The notes: generated from the sequence alone by a model not told the origin. 64,000 nucleotides of DNA from Hyphomicrobiales bacterium (GCA_016185205.1 JACPOA010000011.1:1-64000), one strand, 5' to 3'; shown: positions 37,346-49,401, counted from the stretch's first letter. Translations and numbers: made by a program.

Positions 37346-37681
37346 TTAAGGCTCCTTGGCGAACACCAACCGGCCGGCGGGCTTGAAGGTCCGGGCGTCG
37401 AACATGCGGATTTCGATCCCAGCGGCAGTCTCGATGGTTATGGCGAGTTGGTTGTCACCGATGGCGGTGGAAATGACTTTGGCGCCCGCCGGCAGCGTCG
37501 CAGTGGCGACCGGAAACGCCGGCGGCGCACTTCCCTGCAGATGGAAAACGCGATAGCCGATGACGGCCAGGACCACCGCCACCGCCAGGAAAGTGGTTGC
37601 GCTGGCGATCATCATCAAGCGGCGGATGCGCGCCACGACGCGCGCCGCTTCGGGATCGAGTGGTTTTTCGTCGTCGGACAT
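37346..37681 (-). CDS. Single-pass membrane hypothetical protein
   Basis: MSDDEKPLDPEAARVVARIRRLMMIASATTFLAVAVVLAVIGYRVF. Confidence 0.75.
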   Translation of the reverse strand: MSDDEKPLDPEAARVVARIRRLMMIASATTFLAVAVVLAVIGYRVFHLQGSAPPAFPVATATLPAGAKVISTAIGDNQLAITIETAAGIEIRMFDARTFKPAGRLVFAKEP

Positions 37682-37720
37682 CGTGAGCCAAAAGGTTTGG
37701 GTTGAACCAAAGACCAGAGC

Positions 37721-38755
37721 ATGCCGGATAGCGCCAGCGAGACCGTCATTATCGCCGCCGAGGAGAGCGGCGGCCGGCTCGATCGCGTGCTGGCCGCGCG
37801 CATCCCGGCGCTGTCGCGTTCGCGCCTGAAGGCGCTGATCTTGGCCGGCCAAGTCAGAGTCATAACACCAAGCGCCCATTACACGATCCGCGATCCGGCC
37901 ACGGAGGTCAAATCCGGCGACATCATCACCGTCACCCTGCCGCCGCCCGAGCCGGCCAAACCCGCCGGCGAGGCGATCCCGCTTAACGTCGTCTACGAGG
38001 ACGACGCGCTGATCGTGATCGACAAACAGAGCGGCCTGGTCGTGCACCCGGCCGCCGGCCATGCCAGCGGCACCCTGGTCAATGCCCTGATCGCCCATTG
38101 CGGCGACAGCCTGTCCGGCATCGGCGGGGTCAAACGACCGGGCATCGTGCACCGGCTCGACAAGGACACCAGCGGCCTGATGGTGGCGGCCAAGAACGAC
38201 CGCGCCCATCGCGCGCTCAGCAAGCAGTTCGCCAATAAACGCGAAGGCCCGCTTAAGCGGGGTTATCTGGCCTTCGTCTGGGGCGCGCCCGGCCGCCCGA
38301 GAGGCACCATCGACGCCCCGCTCGACCGCAACCCGCATGCCCGCGACAAGCGCGCGGTGCGAGAAGGTGGGCGCGCGGCGGTGACCCATTGGCAGCTGCT
38401 GGAGCGCTTTGCCGGTCGCGACGGCAAGCCGGTGGCGAGCCTGCTCGCCTGTACGCTCGAAACCGGCCGCACCCATCAGATCCGCGTGCATCTCGCCCAT
38501 ATCGGCCACCCGATCCTGGGCGATGCCACCTATGCCACCGGCTTCAAGAGCAAGGCCAGCCGGCTCGGCCCGCAGACCCAGGCCGCCTTGCAAGCCCTTG
38601 GCCGGCAGGCCCTGCATGCCTATCTATTGGCCATTGAACACCCAGATACCGGACAGGCCCTGGAATTTCGCGCGGAACTTCCGGGCGATCTGCGTCGTTT
38701 ACGTGATGCCTTTGCCGCCGATGGCGGCGAGGCGGCGTCCCAGCGTACCGAATAG
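37721..38755 (+). CDS. rluD: RluA-family 23S rRNA pseudouridine synthase
   Basis: S4-like N-terminus, VHRLDKDTSGLMVAAKNDRAHRAL, GRTHQIRVHLAHIGHPILGD. Confidence 0.93.
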   Translation: MPDSASETVIIAAEESGGRLDRVLAARIPALSRSRLKALILAGQVRVITPSAHYTIRDPATEVKSGDIITVTLPPPEPAKPAGEAIPLNVVYEDDALIVIDKQSGLVVHPAAGHASGTLVNALIAHCGDSLSGIGGVKRPGIVHRLDKDTSGLMVAAKNDRAHRALSKQFANKREGPLKRGYLAFVWGAPGRPRGTIDAPLDRNPHARDKRAVREGGRAAVTHWQLLERFAGRDGKPVASLLACTLETGRTHQIRVHLAHIGHPILGDATYATGFKSKASRLGPQTQAALQALGRQALHAYLLAIEHPDTGQALEFRAELPGDLRRLRDAFAADGGEAASQRTE

Positions 38756-38959
38756 ATCAATCCCGCCAAAGGCTTGATCGCGCCGCCGGGGAGTCACGGC
38801 GACGTGACGGGAACTTGCCTTTCTTTTGCCGCCCCGTTTCGTTATGCTGCACCTGCGATCAACTTCGTTCGCGGTCGCACAATTCGCGCCGTCGGCTCGG
38901 GGAGCGGCGGCGACAATCGCCTGCCGATCCGTCGGGGGCACTATAAGGAGGGCGCTATC

Positions 38960-39871
38960 ATGGCCCGTTCTGCCGCACTGCCGGCACTCAAGGCCGAATC
39001 CGGTCTTTCTCACTACCTGGAAGAAATCCGCCGGTTCCCGATGCTGGAACCGCAGCAAGAATACATGCTGGCGCGCAGCTGGCGTGAGCACGGCGATCGT
39101 GAGGCCGCGCACAAGCTCGTTACCAGCCATCTCCGCCTGGTCGCCAAGATCGCCATGGGCTATCGCGGCTACGGCCTGCCGATTTCGGAAGTGGTGTCGG
39201 AAGGCAATGTCGGCCTGATGCAGGCGGTCAAGCGCTTCGAGCCCGAGAAGGGCTTCCGGCTCGCCACCTACGCCATGTGGTGGATCAAGGCCGCCATCCA
39301 GGAATACATCCTGCGCTCGTGGTCGCTGGTGAAGATGGGCACCACCGCCAATCAGAAGAAGCTGTTCTTCAACCTGCGCAAGGCCAAGAGCAAGATTTCC
39401 GCGCTCGAGGAAGGCGATCTGCGGCCCGATCAGGTCAAGATCATCGCCAAGCGGCTGGGCGTCAACGAGCAGGACGTGGTCGACATGAACCGCCGGCTCG
39501 GCGGCGACGCCTCGCTCAACGCACCGATCCGCGACGACGGCGAAAGCGGCGAGTGGATGGACTGGCTGGTCGACGATGCGCCGAGCCAGGAGCGCATCCT
39601 GGCCGACAGCGAGGAAAGCGATAACCGCCACCAGGCGCTGATCTCCGCGCTCGACGTGCTCAACGAGCGCGAGAGGCGCATCTTCCAGGCGCGCCGCTTG
39701 GCCGACGATCCGATCACGCTCGAGGATCTGGCGAGCGAATTCGGCGTCTCGCGCGAGCGCGTGCGCCAGATCGAGGTGCGCGCCTTCGAGAAGGTGCAGA
39801 AGGCGGTGAAGAACCGCATCGCCGCCATGGAGCAGCCGAGCCAAGGCGCGGCCGCGGCGACGATGCACTAA
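38960..39871 (+). CDS. rpoH: RNA polymerase sigma-32 factor
   Basis: LSHYLEEIRRFPMLEPQQEYMLARSW; QKKLFFNLRKAK RpoH box; HTH in region 4. Confidence 0.95.
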   Translation: MARSAALPALKAESGLSHYLEEIRRFPMLEPQQEYMLARSWREHGDREAAHKLVTSHLRLVAKIAMGYRGYGLPISEVVSEGNVGLMQAVKRFEPEKGFRLATYAMWWIKAAIQEYILRSWSLVKMGTTANQKKLFFNLRKAKSKISALEEGDLRPDQVKIIAKRLGVNEQDVVDMNRRLGGDASLNAPIRDDGESGEWMDWLVDDAPSQERILADSEESDNRHQALISALDVLNERERRIFQARRLADDPITLEDLASEFGVSRERVRQIEVRAFEKVQKAVKNRIAAMEQPSQGAAAATMH

Positions 39872-39903
39872 CCGACACGTTTCACTCGACGATAGATACA
39901 GAT

Positions 39904-39927
39904 GGCCGGGCATTGCCCGGCCATTTT
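39904..39927 (+). terminator. Rho-independent terminator of rpoH
   Basis: GGCCGGGC-att-GCCCGGCC-ATTTT. Confidence 0.75.
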
Positions 39928-40017
39928 GATTCAGAGCTGTCGCTGCGGCCCACATCGGATGGAACCAAAAGGCACGCACTCCATTCTCACCCGAGGGAAC
40001 CAGAGAGGGCTCAACCC

Positions 40018-40380
40018 ATGAAAACGACAAAGTTGCTGGGTGTGGTCGAACGACAGGCCGGCGCACGGGTAACACGGCTGCTGAAGGCAGCGCGTAAGGG
40101 CTATGACCGCCTAACGCGCTCGGCCACGAAGGTGACCAATACCGCGCAGCAGCGGCGCTACATCCGCGCCGTGCGGCAGACCATCGCCAGCGCGGAAAAG
40201 ATCATCGCGCAATTGAAGCGGCGGGTGGACACGGTCGAGACTTTGTTGGGCCGCGGCAACAGGCGGCGGCGGAGGCCTGTCAGGCGCGGGGCCGCTACGC
40301 GCGCCAGACGCCCGGCGCGGACGGTCAAGCGCACTGCGAAGCGGACGGCATCACGGACGAGACGCAGGGCGCGTGGCTGA
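40018..40380 (+). CDS. Arg/Lys-rich basic hypothetical protein
   Basis: MKTTKLLGVVERQAGARVTRLLKAARKGYDRL... RRRRRPVRRGAATRARRPARTVKRTAKRTASRTRRRARG. Confidence 0.65.
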   Translation: MKTTKLLGVVERQAGARVTRLLKAARKGYDRLTRSATKVTNTAQQRRYIRAVRQTIASAEKIIAQLKRRVDTVETLLGRGNRRRRRPVRRGAATRARRPARTVKRTAKRTASRTRRRARG

Positions 40381-40383
40381 GGC

Positions 40384-41103
40384 TCAGACGCCGCGCTTGT
40401 TGCCCCAGGCCAGTACGTGCAGTTGCGGCAACACGTGGGCTGCGAACCAGCGGTCGGCGATCACCTTGCCCGCCAGCCAGCGCAGGCGGCGCATCAGGTC
40501 GTCGATATCGGCGCGCTCCCCTGCATTCGACAGTGGCGCCGGATTACCGACCTGCAGGTACACCGGCAGCGCCGGATAGAGTGCGGCCGTGGCCCGCGCA
40601 TAGGCGTAATCGGCATCGTCGAACACCACGATCTTGAGCGCGCAGCGCGGGTGGCCGCGCGCGGCGGCAAGACAGGCTTCGACGCTGCTTGCGTCGGTCA
40701 TCGTTTGCGACGACGGCGGTTTCGGGCTCAGAATGAGCCAATCGAGTTGCGCAAACCATGCTTGCGCCACGCTGCCTTGCGTCTCCAGCGCAAAGCGATG
40801 GCCATCGCTACGGCCGAGCGCGATCACGCCATCCAGCGGCTGCAACGCGGGATTGCCGCCCGACAGCGAGACCAACACAGGCTGGCCGCCGGCCAGCTCA
40901 TTCACCCGCGACACGATCTCGGCCGGCGTCATCGGCGTCCAGGAGTCGCGATGTTCGGGCAGCACTGCGTAGAGCGTGTCGCACCAGACGCAGCGGTAGT
41001 CACAGCCGCCGGTGCGCACGAACACCGTCGGCTGCCCGATCAGCGGGCCCTCGCCCTGGATGGTCGGCCCAAAGATCTCGCTGATGCGAATTTGCTTGGT
41101 CAC
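40384..41103 (-). CDS. queE: 7-carboxy-7-deazaguanine synthase (radical SAM)
   Basis: [45 protein letters not shown] start preferred. Confidence 0.92.
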   Translation of the reverse strand: MTKQIRISEIFGPTIQGEGPLIGQPTVFVRTGGCDYRCVWCDTLYAVLPEHRDSWTPMTPAEIVSRVNELAGGQPVLVSLSGGNPALQPLDGVIALGRSDGHRFALETQGSVAQAWFAQLDWLILSPKPPSSQTMTDASSVEACLAAARGHPRCALKIVVFDDADYAYARATAALYPALPVYLQVGNPAPLSNAGERADIDDLMRRLRWLAGKVIADRWFAAHVLPQLHVLAWGNKRGV

Positions 41104-41456
41104 GGCCGATATTCGGCCCAGGTCTGCGGCGTCTCGCAGACGCGCACGGCGACAACTTCCGGCCAGCGCGCCTTGCACCAATCGTACAGCCAGCGCGCGA
41201 TGACTTCCGCCGTCGTGCGGTCGTGGCCGAACACATCGTTAAGATGCCTGTGCTCGACGGTGGTGTCGAGAAATTGCCGCAGCGCGCCAAGCTCGAAATA
41301 ATCGCGCACGAAGCCCGAGCCGTCGAGCTCAGGCGATTGCAGGATGACCTCGACCTCGTAATTGTGCCCATGCAGCCGGGCGCATGGATGCTCGGCCGGC
41401 AAGCCGCCGATGATATGCGAGGCGGAAAACGCGAAACGTTTGGCGATGGTATACAT
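41100..41456 (-). CDS. queD: 6-carboxytetrahydropterin synthase
   Basis: FSASHIIGG...[19 protein letters not shown]. Confidence 0.92.
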   Translation of the reverse strand: MYTIAKRFAFSASHIIGGLPAEHPCARLHGHNYEVEVILQSPELDGSGFVRDYFELGALRQFLDTTVEHRHLNDVFGHDRTTAEVIARWLYDWCKARWPEVVAVRVCETPQTWAEYRP

Positions 41457-41648
41457 GGCCGTTCCCTCAGCGGGAACGGCGCAAAGCGACGCAACAAGCG
41501 CCGCCGACGGCGATCGGTCTCATCTCAGAGCTCCTTGTTTTAACCGGGTAGGCTGCGACCGGATCGGCCAATTTCGATCATTGGCCGATAATTCATCCGC
41601 CGCACATGCAGCGGTTACGCCAGCGCTGTCAACTTTATTGCAGCGGCG

Positions 41649-41945
41649 TCACAAATCATTCGGCGCAACCGGAGCGCGGGCCCCGTGCCGGATGTGCAGA
41701 ATCAGCAACTCATCGGCCGAAACCGTATAGAAGATGAGATAGGGATAGCGCGCCAGCGGCATGACCCGCACGTTGCGTCGCTGCGTCAGCAGCCGGCCAC
41801 TGCCGGAAAATTCGCTCAGCAGATCGATTGTTCTTCGAACAGCCGCCTCGACGGAGCGCGCCGCCGAAGAATTGCGTTCTCTCAAATAATCGGCGATGGC
41901 AATGAGATCTTCAGTCGCGCGTGGAAATTTGAATTGCGCATGACC
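41649..41945 (-). pseudogene. ParE-type toxin, 5' frameshift (no in-frame start)
   Basis: HAQFKFPRATEDLIAIADYLRERNSSAARSVEAAVRRTIDLLSEF...RYPYLIFYTVSADELLILHIRHGAR; the ATG at 41944-41942 is out of frame by one base. Confidence 0.65.
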
Positions 41946-42167
41946 TTATCCGAAAACCGGTTCCCACTTTTCGGGATCATGCGCTACCGAACCTTCATTC
42001 TCGAAATCGACGGAACGCCGCGGCAACCTCGGCGTCGCTGGCAAACTCGCCGCGGTGTAGGTGGCCCCCAATCGGTCGAGCGCGAGCAGCATTTCCGCCG
42101 CCTCTTCCTGGCGCGAAGCCGGCCAACGGCCCATAGCGGCCAATGCCTTTTCAAGTAAATCCGTCAT
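41946..42167 (-). CDS. Antitoxin-like protein paired with ParE remnant
   Basis: 73 aa immediately upstream of the ParE frame; ALAAMGRWPASRQEEAAEMLLAL. Confidence 0.6.
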   Translation of the reverse strand: MTDLLEKALAAMGRWPASRQEEAAEMLLALDRLGATYTAASLPATPRLPRRSVDFENEGSVAHDPEKWEPVFG

Positions 42168-42256
42168 GAGGCTATGTTTAGCACAATCGGCATGACGTGA
42201 AAATGGGGCGCCAATTCACGAAACAAGACTCGTCGGCGACAATGCGTGCGCGGCCG

Positions 42257-43609
42257 TTACTGCCCCCACGCCCGGAACGCTTCCTCGAAGGCGCGGCTGC
42301 CGGGCGTGCCCTTCTCGATCGCCAGAATGGCGCGCTTGCCGCTGGTATAGACCACCGGGATGTCGAACCAGTCGCGCTCCTTGAGCAGTTGTACGTTGCG
42401 CTGCACGTCGACCTCGACCGCCGACAGTCCGACCAGGAAATAGCCGTTGGTCACTTTCACGGCGAGGCCGGCGAGCGGCTGGCCGCGCGCGCTCTCGTTC
42501 TGCTTCATCAGCACGCCCGGTACGTTGCCGATGCCGCCCTCGGCGAAATCCGCCGGGATCGTGAACATGATCTCGATGGTGTGGCTGGCCGGCAGCGCCG
42601 TGTCGGTGTTGCGGCGCAGCGACCAGGTCATGCGCAGGCGCCGCTCGGGAATTTCCACGTCGGCGCGGATCGCCAGCTCGGGCGCCAGACCCGAGCCCGG
42701 CGACACCGTCTCGGTGCGCCAGAGCGCCGAGCCGACATAGCGCTTGCCCTGCGGATCGTTCGGATCCTCGTCGTACAGCACGACTTTCTGCGCGACCGCG
42801 GCGGCCGGCGCATTGGCGGCATTCGACGACGTATCGCCGCCGATGCGGTCGGCGATCTTCGGCCGGCCGGTCGGCTGCACCGCCTCGCGCGGCTTCGGCG
42901 CCGACGTGGATTTAGTGAGGCCGGAGACCAACGAGCTGATCGAATGACGCTGCCAGTAGCCGGCACCGGCCACGCCGACGATCAGCAGCAGCAACACGGC
43001 ATATTTGACGATGCGGCCATAGGAGCGCGCCGGCCGCGCCAAGGCCTCGTCCGGCTCGTAGCTTCCCCCCGGCGGCTGATGCGCGTGGGGCGGCTCATCG
43101 GCGGGCGGCCGCTGGTCGAACGCATACGGCTCCACCGGCGGCAGTTCGGATTGGTCGGCGGCCGGCGGCTCGAAATAATGCTCAGGCGGAGCGTGCGCCC
43201 CGTCGCCGGGCGGGTGCGCATGCTCGCCCTGCACCATGTTGAAACTCGCATGCGCCGAACGCGTGGCCTCGGCCGCCGCATCGCCGAGGCCTTCGGCTTC
43301 CGCCACGCTGTCGCGGAAGTCGCGCAGGCCATGATTGCCCAGGGACGACGGCTGCTCGCGCGGCGGCTCGTGAGACCAATCATCGTCCGGCCGCGAGCGC
43401 TTGGCGGCTTCCGTCTCCACCTTGCGGATCGCCTCCTCCAGCGCCAGCCGCTCGCGCGTGATGTCGGATTCCTCGAGCGCGGGCTCGACGCCGCGCAACT
43501 GATTGACCAGCGCGGTGCGCGCGCGCTCGTACAGCACACGGCGGTTCTCGCCCGTGTTCTTGTCGAGCCCGGCGACGGCGCGGGAAATCAGCGGATGATA
43601 ATCAGCCAT
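42257..43609 (-). CDS. Hypothetical membrane-anchored protein
   Basis: 450 aa; MADYHPLISRAVAGLDKNTGENRRVLYERARTALVNQL; central TM YAVLLLLIVGVAGAGYW. Confidence 0.82.
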   Translation of the reverse strand: MADYHPLISRAVAGLDKNTGENRRVLYERARTALVNQLRGVEPALEESDITRERLALEEAIRKVETEAAKRSRPDDDWSHEPPREQPSSLGNHGLRDFRDSVAEAEGLGDAAAEATRSAHASFNMVQGEHAHPPGDGAHAPPEHYFEPPAADQSELPPVEPYAFDQRPPADEPPHAHQPPGGSYEPDEALARPARSYGRIVKYAVLLLLIVGVAGAGYWQRHSISSLVSGLTKSTSAPKPREAVQPTGRPKIADRIGGDTSSNAANAPAAAVAQKVVLYDEDPNDPQGKRYVGSALWRTETVSPGSGLAPELAIRADVEIPERRLRMTWSLRRNTDTALPASHTIEIMFTIPADFAEGGIGNVPGVLMKQNESARGQPLAGLAVKVTNGYFLVGLSAVEVDVQRNVQLLKERDWFDIPVVYTSGKRAILAIEKGTPGSRAFEEAFRAWGQ

Positions 43610-43650
43610 TGCGTTAGTTTAATTGGCCCTACTTCGTGGCTTTTCGGCGA

Positions 43651-44946
<1,296 letters not shown>

Positions 44947-45104
44947 AACGACTTGTTCCTGCACCAGTTTGCGGACACTGGCGCCGGGACGCCCCAGCCA
45001 GGTCCACCTTCGGATAAAGGAACCAGCCCGCGGAGGCAAGCGCGCAAGCCCGCCCGGCGGTAACCGGGCGCGGCTCATAACAGATTGAACCTACTCCATT
45101 ATTT

Positions 45105-46688
45105 TCAGAAATGCAGCGCCTTGGCCTGCTGCACCTGCGGCAGCGCGCGCACCTTGGCGAGCACGTCGGCCGGCAGCTCGCCGTCGATCTCGATCAGCGC
45201 GATGGCGCTGGCGCCGGGCGCCTCGCGGCCGACATGGAAGGTGGCGATGTTGATGCCGGCCTCGCCCAGCGTCGAGGAGAAGCGGCCGATGAAGCCCGGC
45301 TTGTCGAGATTGGTGATGTAGATCATCGAGGGGCCGAACTCGGCGTCCATGCGGATACCCTTGATGTTGACGATGCGCGGACGGCCGTCGGCATAGACCG
45401 TGCCCGACACCGAGCGCGTCAGCGCCTGGGTCACGACGGTGATGGTGATCAGACTTTCATAATCTCCGGCAGCGTCGCGGGTCGTTTCCTCGACCGCCAT
45501 GCCGCGCTCGCGCGCCACCACCGGCGCCGACACCACGTTGACGTCGCCGAGCATCGGCCGCAGCAGGCCGGACAGCACCGCCGAGGTGAGCGCCTTGATC
45601 TTCATCTGCGCCACCGCGCCCTCGTAGGTGATGTGCACTTCCTTGATCGGGTCCTCGGTGAGCTGGCCGGCGAAGGAGCCGAGCTTCTCGGCGAGCGCGA
45701 TGAACGGCCGCAGCTTGGGCGCCTCCTCGGCGCTGATCGAGGGGAAATTGACCGCGTTGGAGATGGCGCCGCGCAGCAGGTAATCCGCCATCTGCTCGGC
45801 GACCTGCAGCGCGACGTTTTCCTGCGCCTCCGAGGTGGCGGCGCCGAGATGCGGCGTCGACACCACATTGGGATGACCGAACAGAACGTTCTCGGTTGCC
45901 GGTTCCGTGACGAACACGTCGAAGGCGGCACCCGCTACCTTGCCGGCATCGAGCGCGGCGCGCAGCGCGGCCTCGTCGACCAGACCGCCGCGCGCGCAAT
46001 TGACGATGCGCACGGAAGGTTTCATCTTGGCGAGCGCCTTCGCATCGATGATGTTGCGGGTCTTGTCGGTGAGCGGGGTGTGCAGCGTGATGAAATCGGC
46101 GCGCTTGAACAGCTCGTCGAGCTCGACCTTCTCGACGCCGATCTCCATCGCGCGCTCGGCCGTGAGAAACGGATCGTAGGCGATCACTTTCATCTTCAGC
46201 CCGATGGCGCGGTCGGCGACGATGGAGCCGATATTGCCGCAGCCGATGATGCCGAGCGTCTTGGCGGTGATCTCGACGCCCATGAATTTGTTCTTTTCCC
46301 ATTTGCCGGCCTGTGTCGAGCGGTCGGCTTCCGGAATCTGCCGCGCCAAGGCCAGCATCAGCGTGATGGCGTGCTCGGCGGTGGTGATGGAATTGCCGAA
46401 CGGCGTGTTCATCACGATGATGCCGCGCGCGGTCGCCGCCGGAATGTCGACATTGTCGACGCCGATGCCGGCGCGCCCGATCACCTTCAGGTTTTTGGCC
46501 TTTTCCAGAATCTTCGGCGTCACCTTGGTGGCCGAGCGGATGGCGAGCCCGTCGTAATTGCCGATCAGCTCGGCGAGTTTGTCCTTGTCCTTGCCGAGAT
46601 TGGGCTGGAAATCGACCTCGATGCCACGATCCTTGAAGATCTGCACGGCGGCGGGCGACAGCGAATCGGAGATGAGAACTTTGGGCAT
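45105..46688 (-). CDS. serA: D-3-phosphoglycerate dehydrogenase
   Basis: IGRAGIGVDNVDIPAATARGIIVMNTPFGNSITTAEHA; C-terminal ACT-like domain. Confidence 0.97.
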   Translation of the reverse strand: MPKVLISDSLSPAAVQIFKDRGIEVDFQPNLGKDKDKLAELIGNYDGLAIRSATKVTPKILEKAKNLKVIGRAGIGVDNVDIPAATARGIIVMNTPFGNSITTAEHAITLMLALARQIPEADRSTQAGKWEKNKFMGVEITAKTLGIIGCGNIGSIVADRAIGLKMKVIAYDPFLTAERAMEIGVEKVELDELFKRADFITLHTPLTDKTRNIIDAKALAKMKPSVRIVNCARGGLVDEAALRAALDAGKVAGAAFDVFVTEPATENVLFGHPNVVSTPHLGAATSEAQENVALQVAEQMADYLLRGAISNAVNFPSISAEEAPKLRPFIALAEKLGSFAGQLTEDPIKEVHITYEGAVAQMKIKALTSAVLSGLLRPMLGDVNVVSAPVVARERGMAVEETTRDAAGDYESLITITVVTQALTRSVSGTVYADGRPRIVNIKGIRMDAEFGPSMIYITNLDKPGFIGRFSSTLGEAGINIATFHVGREAPGASAIALIEIDGELPADVLAKVRALPQVQQAKALHF

Positions 46689-46702
46689 GGGTCCCTCAAT
46701 TT

Positions 46703-46816
46703 GTCATTCCGGCCGAGCGCGCAGCGCGAGAGCCGGAATCCAGTGATGAAAAATCAGCGTTTGTTGTGTGGCTCTGGATTCCGGGTTCGCGGGCTTTGCC
46801 CGCGCCCCGGAATGAC
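46703..46816. repeat. REP-like palindromic element between serA and serC
   Basis: GTCATTCCGG ... CCGGAATGAC outer arms with internal hairpins. Confidence 0.8.
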
Positions 46817-46821
46817 CGGTT

Positions 46822-47994
46822 TTACGCTGCCTTCGGCAACGCAGCCTTTGCTTCGCCAAATGCCCAGTCGAGCCAGGGCGTGAGCGCCTCGATGTCGCTT
46901 CGCTCCACCGTCGCCCCGCACCAGATGCGCAGGCCCGGCGGCGCGTCGCGATAATAGGCGATGTCGTAGGCGACGCCTTCCTTCTCCAGCAGCCCCGCCA
47001 GCGTCTTGGCGAAGGCCGCCTGATCGTCGGCCGACAGACGCGTCACCGCCGGATCGACCACCTTCAGGCAGACCGAGGTATTGGAGCGCTGGTTGGCATT
47101 CTTGGCGAGGTTCTCGACCCAGGGCGTGACCGCGACCCAGTCGGAAAGCGCCTTGGCGTTGGCGTCCGAACGCGCGATGGTGGCGGTGAGCCCGCCGACC
47201 GATTTCGCCCAGCTCAGCGTGTCGAGATAATCCTCCACGCACAGCATCGACGGCGTGTTGATGGTTTCGCCGGTGAAGATGCCCTCGATCAGCTTGCCGC
47301 CCTTGGTCATGCGAAAGATCTTCGGCAGCGGCCACGCCGGCTTGTAGCTCTCCAGCCGCGCCACGGCGCGGGGCCCAAGGATCAGCATGCCGTGCGCGCC
47401 CTCGCCGCCCAGCGCCTTCTGCCAGGAGAAGGTGACGACATCGAGCTTGGCCCAGTCGAGCTGTTGCGCGAACGCCGCCGAGGTGGCGTCGCAGATGGTG
47501 AGGCCGGAGCGGTCAGCGGCGATCCAGTCGCCGTTCGGCACGCGCACGCCCGAGGTGGTGCCGTTCCAGGTGAAAACAACGTCGGTCTTGAAATCGACTT
47601 TGCTCAGATCGGGAAGTTCGCCATACGGCGCTTTCAGCACCGTGACGTCCTTGAGCTTGAGCTGTTTCTCGACGTCGGTGACCCAGCCTTCGCCGAAGCT
47701 CTCCCAGGCCAGCATGGTCACGGGGCGCGCGCCCAGCAGCGACCACAGCGCCATTTCCACCGCGCCGGTGTCGGAGGCCGGCACGATGCCGATGCGATAA
47801 TCGGCGGGAATCGCCAGCAGTTCGCGGGTCAGATCGATGGCGCGCTTGAGCTTCGCCTTGCCGATCTTGGCACGGTGCGAACGTCCTAAAGCTGCGTCGG
47901 TGAGGGCTTGCAGGCTCCAGCCGGGGCGCTTGGCGCAGGGGCCGGACGAGAAGTGCGGGATGGCCGGCCGCACGCCGGGCTTCGTTGCTGTCAT
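46822..47994 (-). CDS. serC: Phosphoserine aminotransferase
   Basis: [40 protein letters not shown]. Confidence 0.96.
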   Translation of the reverse strand: MTATKPGVRPAIPHFSSGPCAKRPGWSLQALTDAALGRSHRAKIGKAKLKRAIDLTRELLAIPADYRIGIVPASDTGAVEMALWSLLGARPVTMLAWESFGEGWVTDVEKQLKLKDVTVLKAPYGELPDLSKVDFKTDVVFTWNGTTSGVRVPNGDWIAADRSGLTICDATSAAFAQQLDWAKLDVVTFSWQKALGGEGAHGMLILGPRAVARLESYKPAWPLPKIFRMTKGGKLIEGIFTGETINTPSMLCVEDYLDTLSWAKSVGGLTATIARSDANAKALSDWVAVTPWVENLAKNANQRSNTSVCLKVVDPAVTRLSADDQAAFAKTLAGLLEKEGVAYDIAYYRDAPPGLRIWCGATVERSDIEALTPWLDWAFGEAKAALPKAA

Positions 47995-48060
47995 AGTCTA
48001 TCCTTCCAGATAGGCGCCCTTCGTTGGGGAAGGGTGTCCCACTGGCGGAGATAGGCTACT
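47995..48060 (-). ncRNA. serC RNA motif-like 5' UTR
   Basis: Minus strand GCCTATCTCCGCCAGTGGGACACCCTTCCCCAACGAAGGGCGCCTATCTGGAAGGATAGactATG: CCCTTC/GAAGGG hairpin and CTATC-tggaag-GATAG over the RBS, in the genomic position of the alphaproteobacterial serC motif. Confidence 0.7.
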
Positions 48061-48573
48061 TGGCCGCCGCGGTCAACAGCAGCGATGCGGAAAAAAGGAT
48101 AAGGCGGTAGCGGCAGGACTAGGGCGTGTCCTCATCAAAACACGCCGTGTTGCACCTCCGCTCTTCCCCCCAAAGTGGACATTCCGTGCGCTGGTCGGCA
48201 CGTCCGCTTTGTGCTGATTGTGTTGCAAAAATCTTTTTGCATCGCTGGTCACAAAATTTCCGAGCTGTAGGCGCGATTTTCGAATAAACATATGAGGGGA
48301 CCACATTACCAGGTGACAAACTCACCGGCGACTTCGGTAACGAACTTGTGGCTATATCAATCGGCGATTGCGGCTTGTTTCGTCTTCTGGCGAGTAATTT
48401 GTCGCATGGCATTTTGGGACTTTTGCAACGCAATCTGCCATTAGCGACCATCGCATTCTGAACGAGGACTTCGACCGCACCGACATCCATGGCACTCACG
48501 TGCCAGTGGAGTGGCCGTCCACAGCATCAGAACCGGACGTTCGTGGCCGAAACGCGCAGGTGCGTGGGTCAAA

Positions 48574-49401
48574 TCAAAGGCCGCGCGGTCCGCGCACGAC
48601 GATAATACCGTTCTGGACCTCTTTGACGCCTGCAATCGCACCCGCGATCCTGCCGGCGTCGGCCACCAGCGTAGTGTGGATCGCTGTGCCGCTCAGCACG
48701 ACCCTGCCATCGTTGACCGTTGCCTCGACGCCGCTGACGCCGGTACCGACTGTGAACCGTTCGCGAAGTTTGATGCGAATGTGCGCTTCCAAAGTTTTGT
48801 CGTTGAGGATAGCTCGGGAGGCCTCGGTTTCTTGGAATTCCGGGCTCTCAACGAGATCGCAAACGAGCTTCACACAAGTCTCGATCGAGTTGCGATCGGT
48901 GTTCAACACCATATCGTAGAGCAAGGGGTCCTCCCAGTCGACGCCATACGCGATTTGCAAGATGCGCTTATGGGTAGCGTCGTTGCGTTCGATATCCCGC
49001 CGCGCGGCACTCCTGTCCTTGAGGGCGTACCGCTCCATTACTACCCGCTCGCGGACTTCCATAGGGGTACAGACGCGGACCCGCACCACGTGCGACACGT
49101 CCCGCAGAACGATACACGCTCCCCAGCCGCGGATCAGGACGTTTCCGCGATTCGCGAGATCGAGGATTTCCTCCCCCATGTAACGAGCCAAGCGCTTGCT
49201 GCCGATTTGCCAATGCTCGCGCAGCTTGGCGCCGCCTTCGAGAAGGTGATGGACCGCACTATCCCGCACATGCAGGTGCTCCGCGAGATCATGCTCGACC
49301 ATTTCGTGGAGAATCAGCGTCAGCCCCATTTTGTCGGCAACACGTTGTGCAACCTCCCTGCCGCCGGAACCCATTTCCCGCGTCATCGCAATGACAGGCA
49401 T
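48574..49401 (-). CDS. Cytidylate-kinase-like domain fused to C-terminal BON domain
   Basis: VIAMTREMGSGGREVAQRVADKMGLTLI... plus LRERFTVGTGVSGVEATVNDGRVVLSGTAIH..GVKEVQNGIIV. Confidence 0.82.
   Translation of the reverse strand: MPVIAMTREMGSGGREVAQRVADKMGLTLILHEMVEHDLAEHLHVRDSAVHHLLEGGAKLREHWQIGSKRLARYMGEEILDLANRGNVLIRGWGACIVLRDVSHVVRVRVCTPMEVRERVVMERYALKDRSAARRDIERNDATHKRILQIAYGVDWEDPLLYDMVLNTDRNSIETCVKLVCDLVESPEFQETEASRAILNDKTLEAHIRIKLRERFTVGTGVSGVEATVNDGRVVLSGTAIHTTLVADAGRIAGAIAGVKEVQNGIIVVRGPRGL

Noticed and set aside
38699-40075. 458-aa minus ORF
   Set aside because: Antisense to rpoH
45111-46883. 590-aa plus ORF
   Set aside because: Antisense to serA
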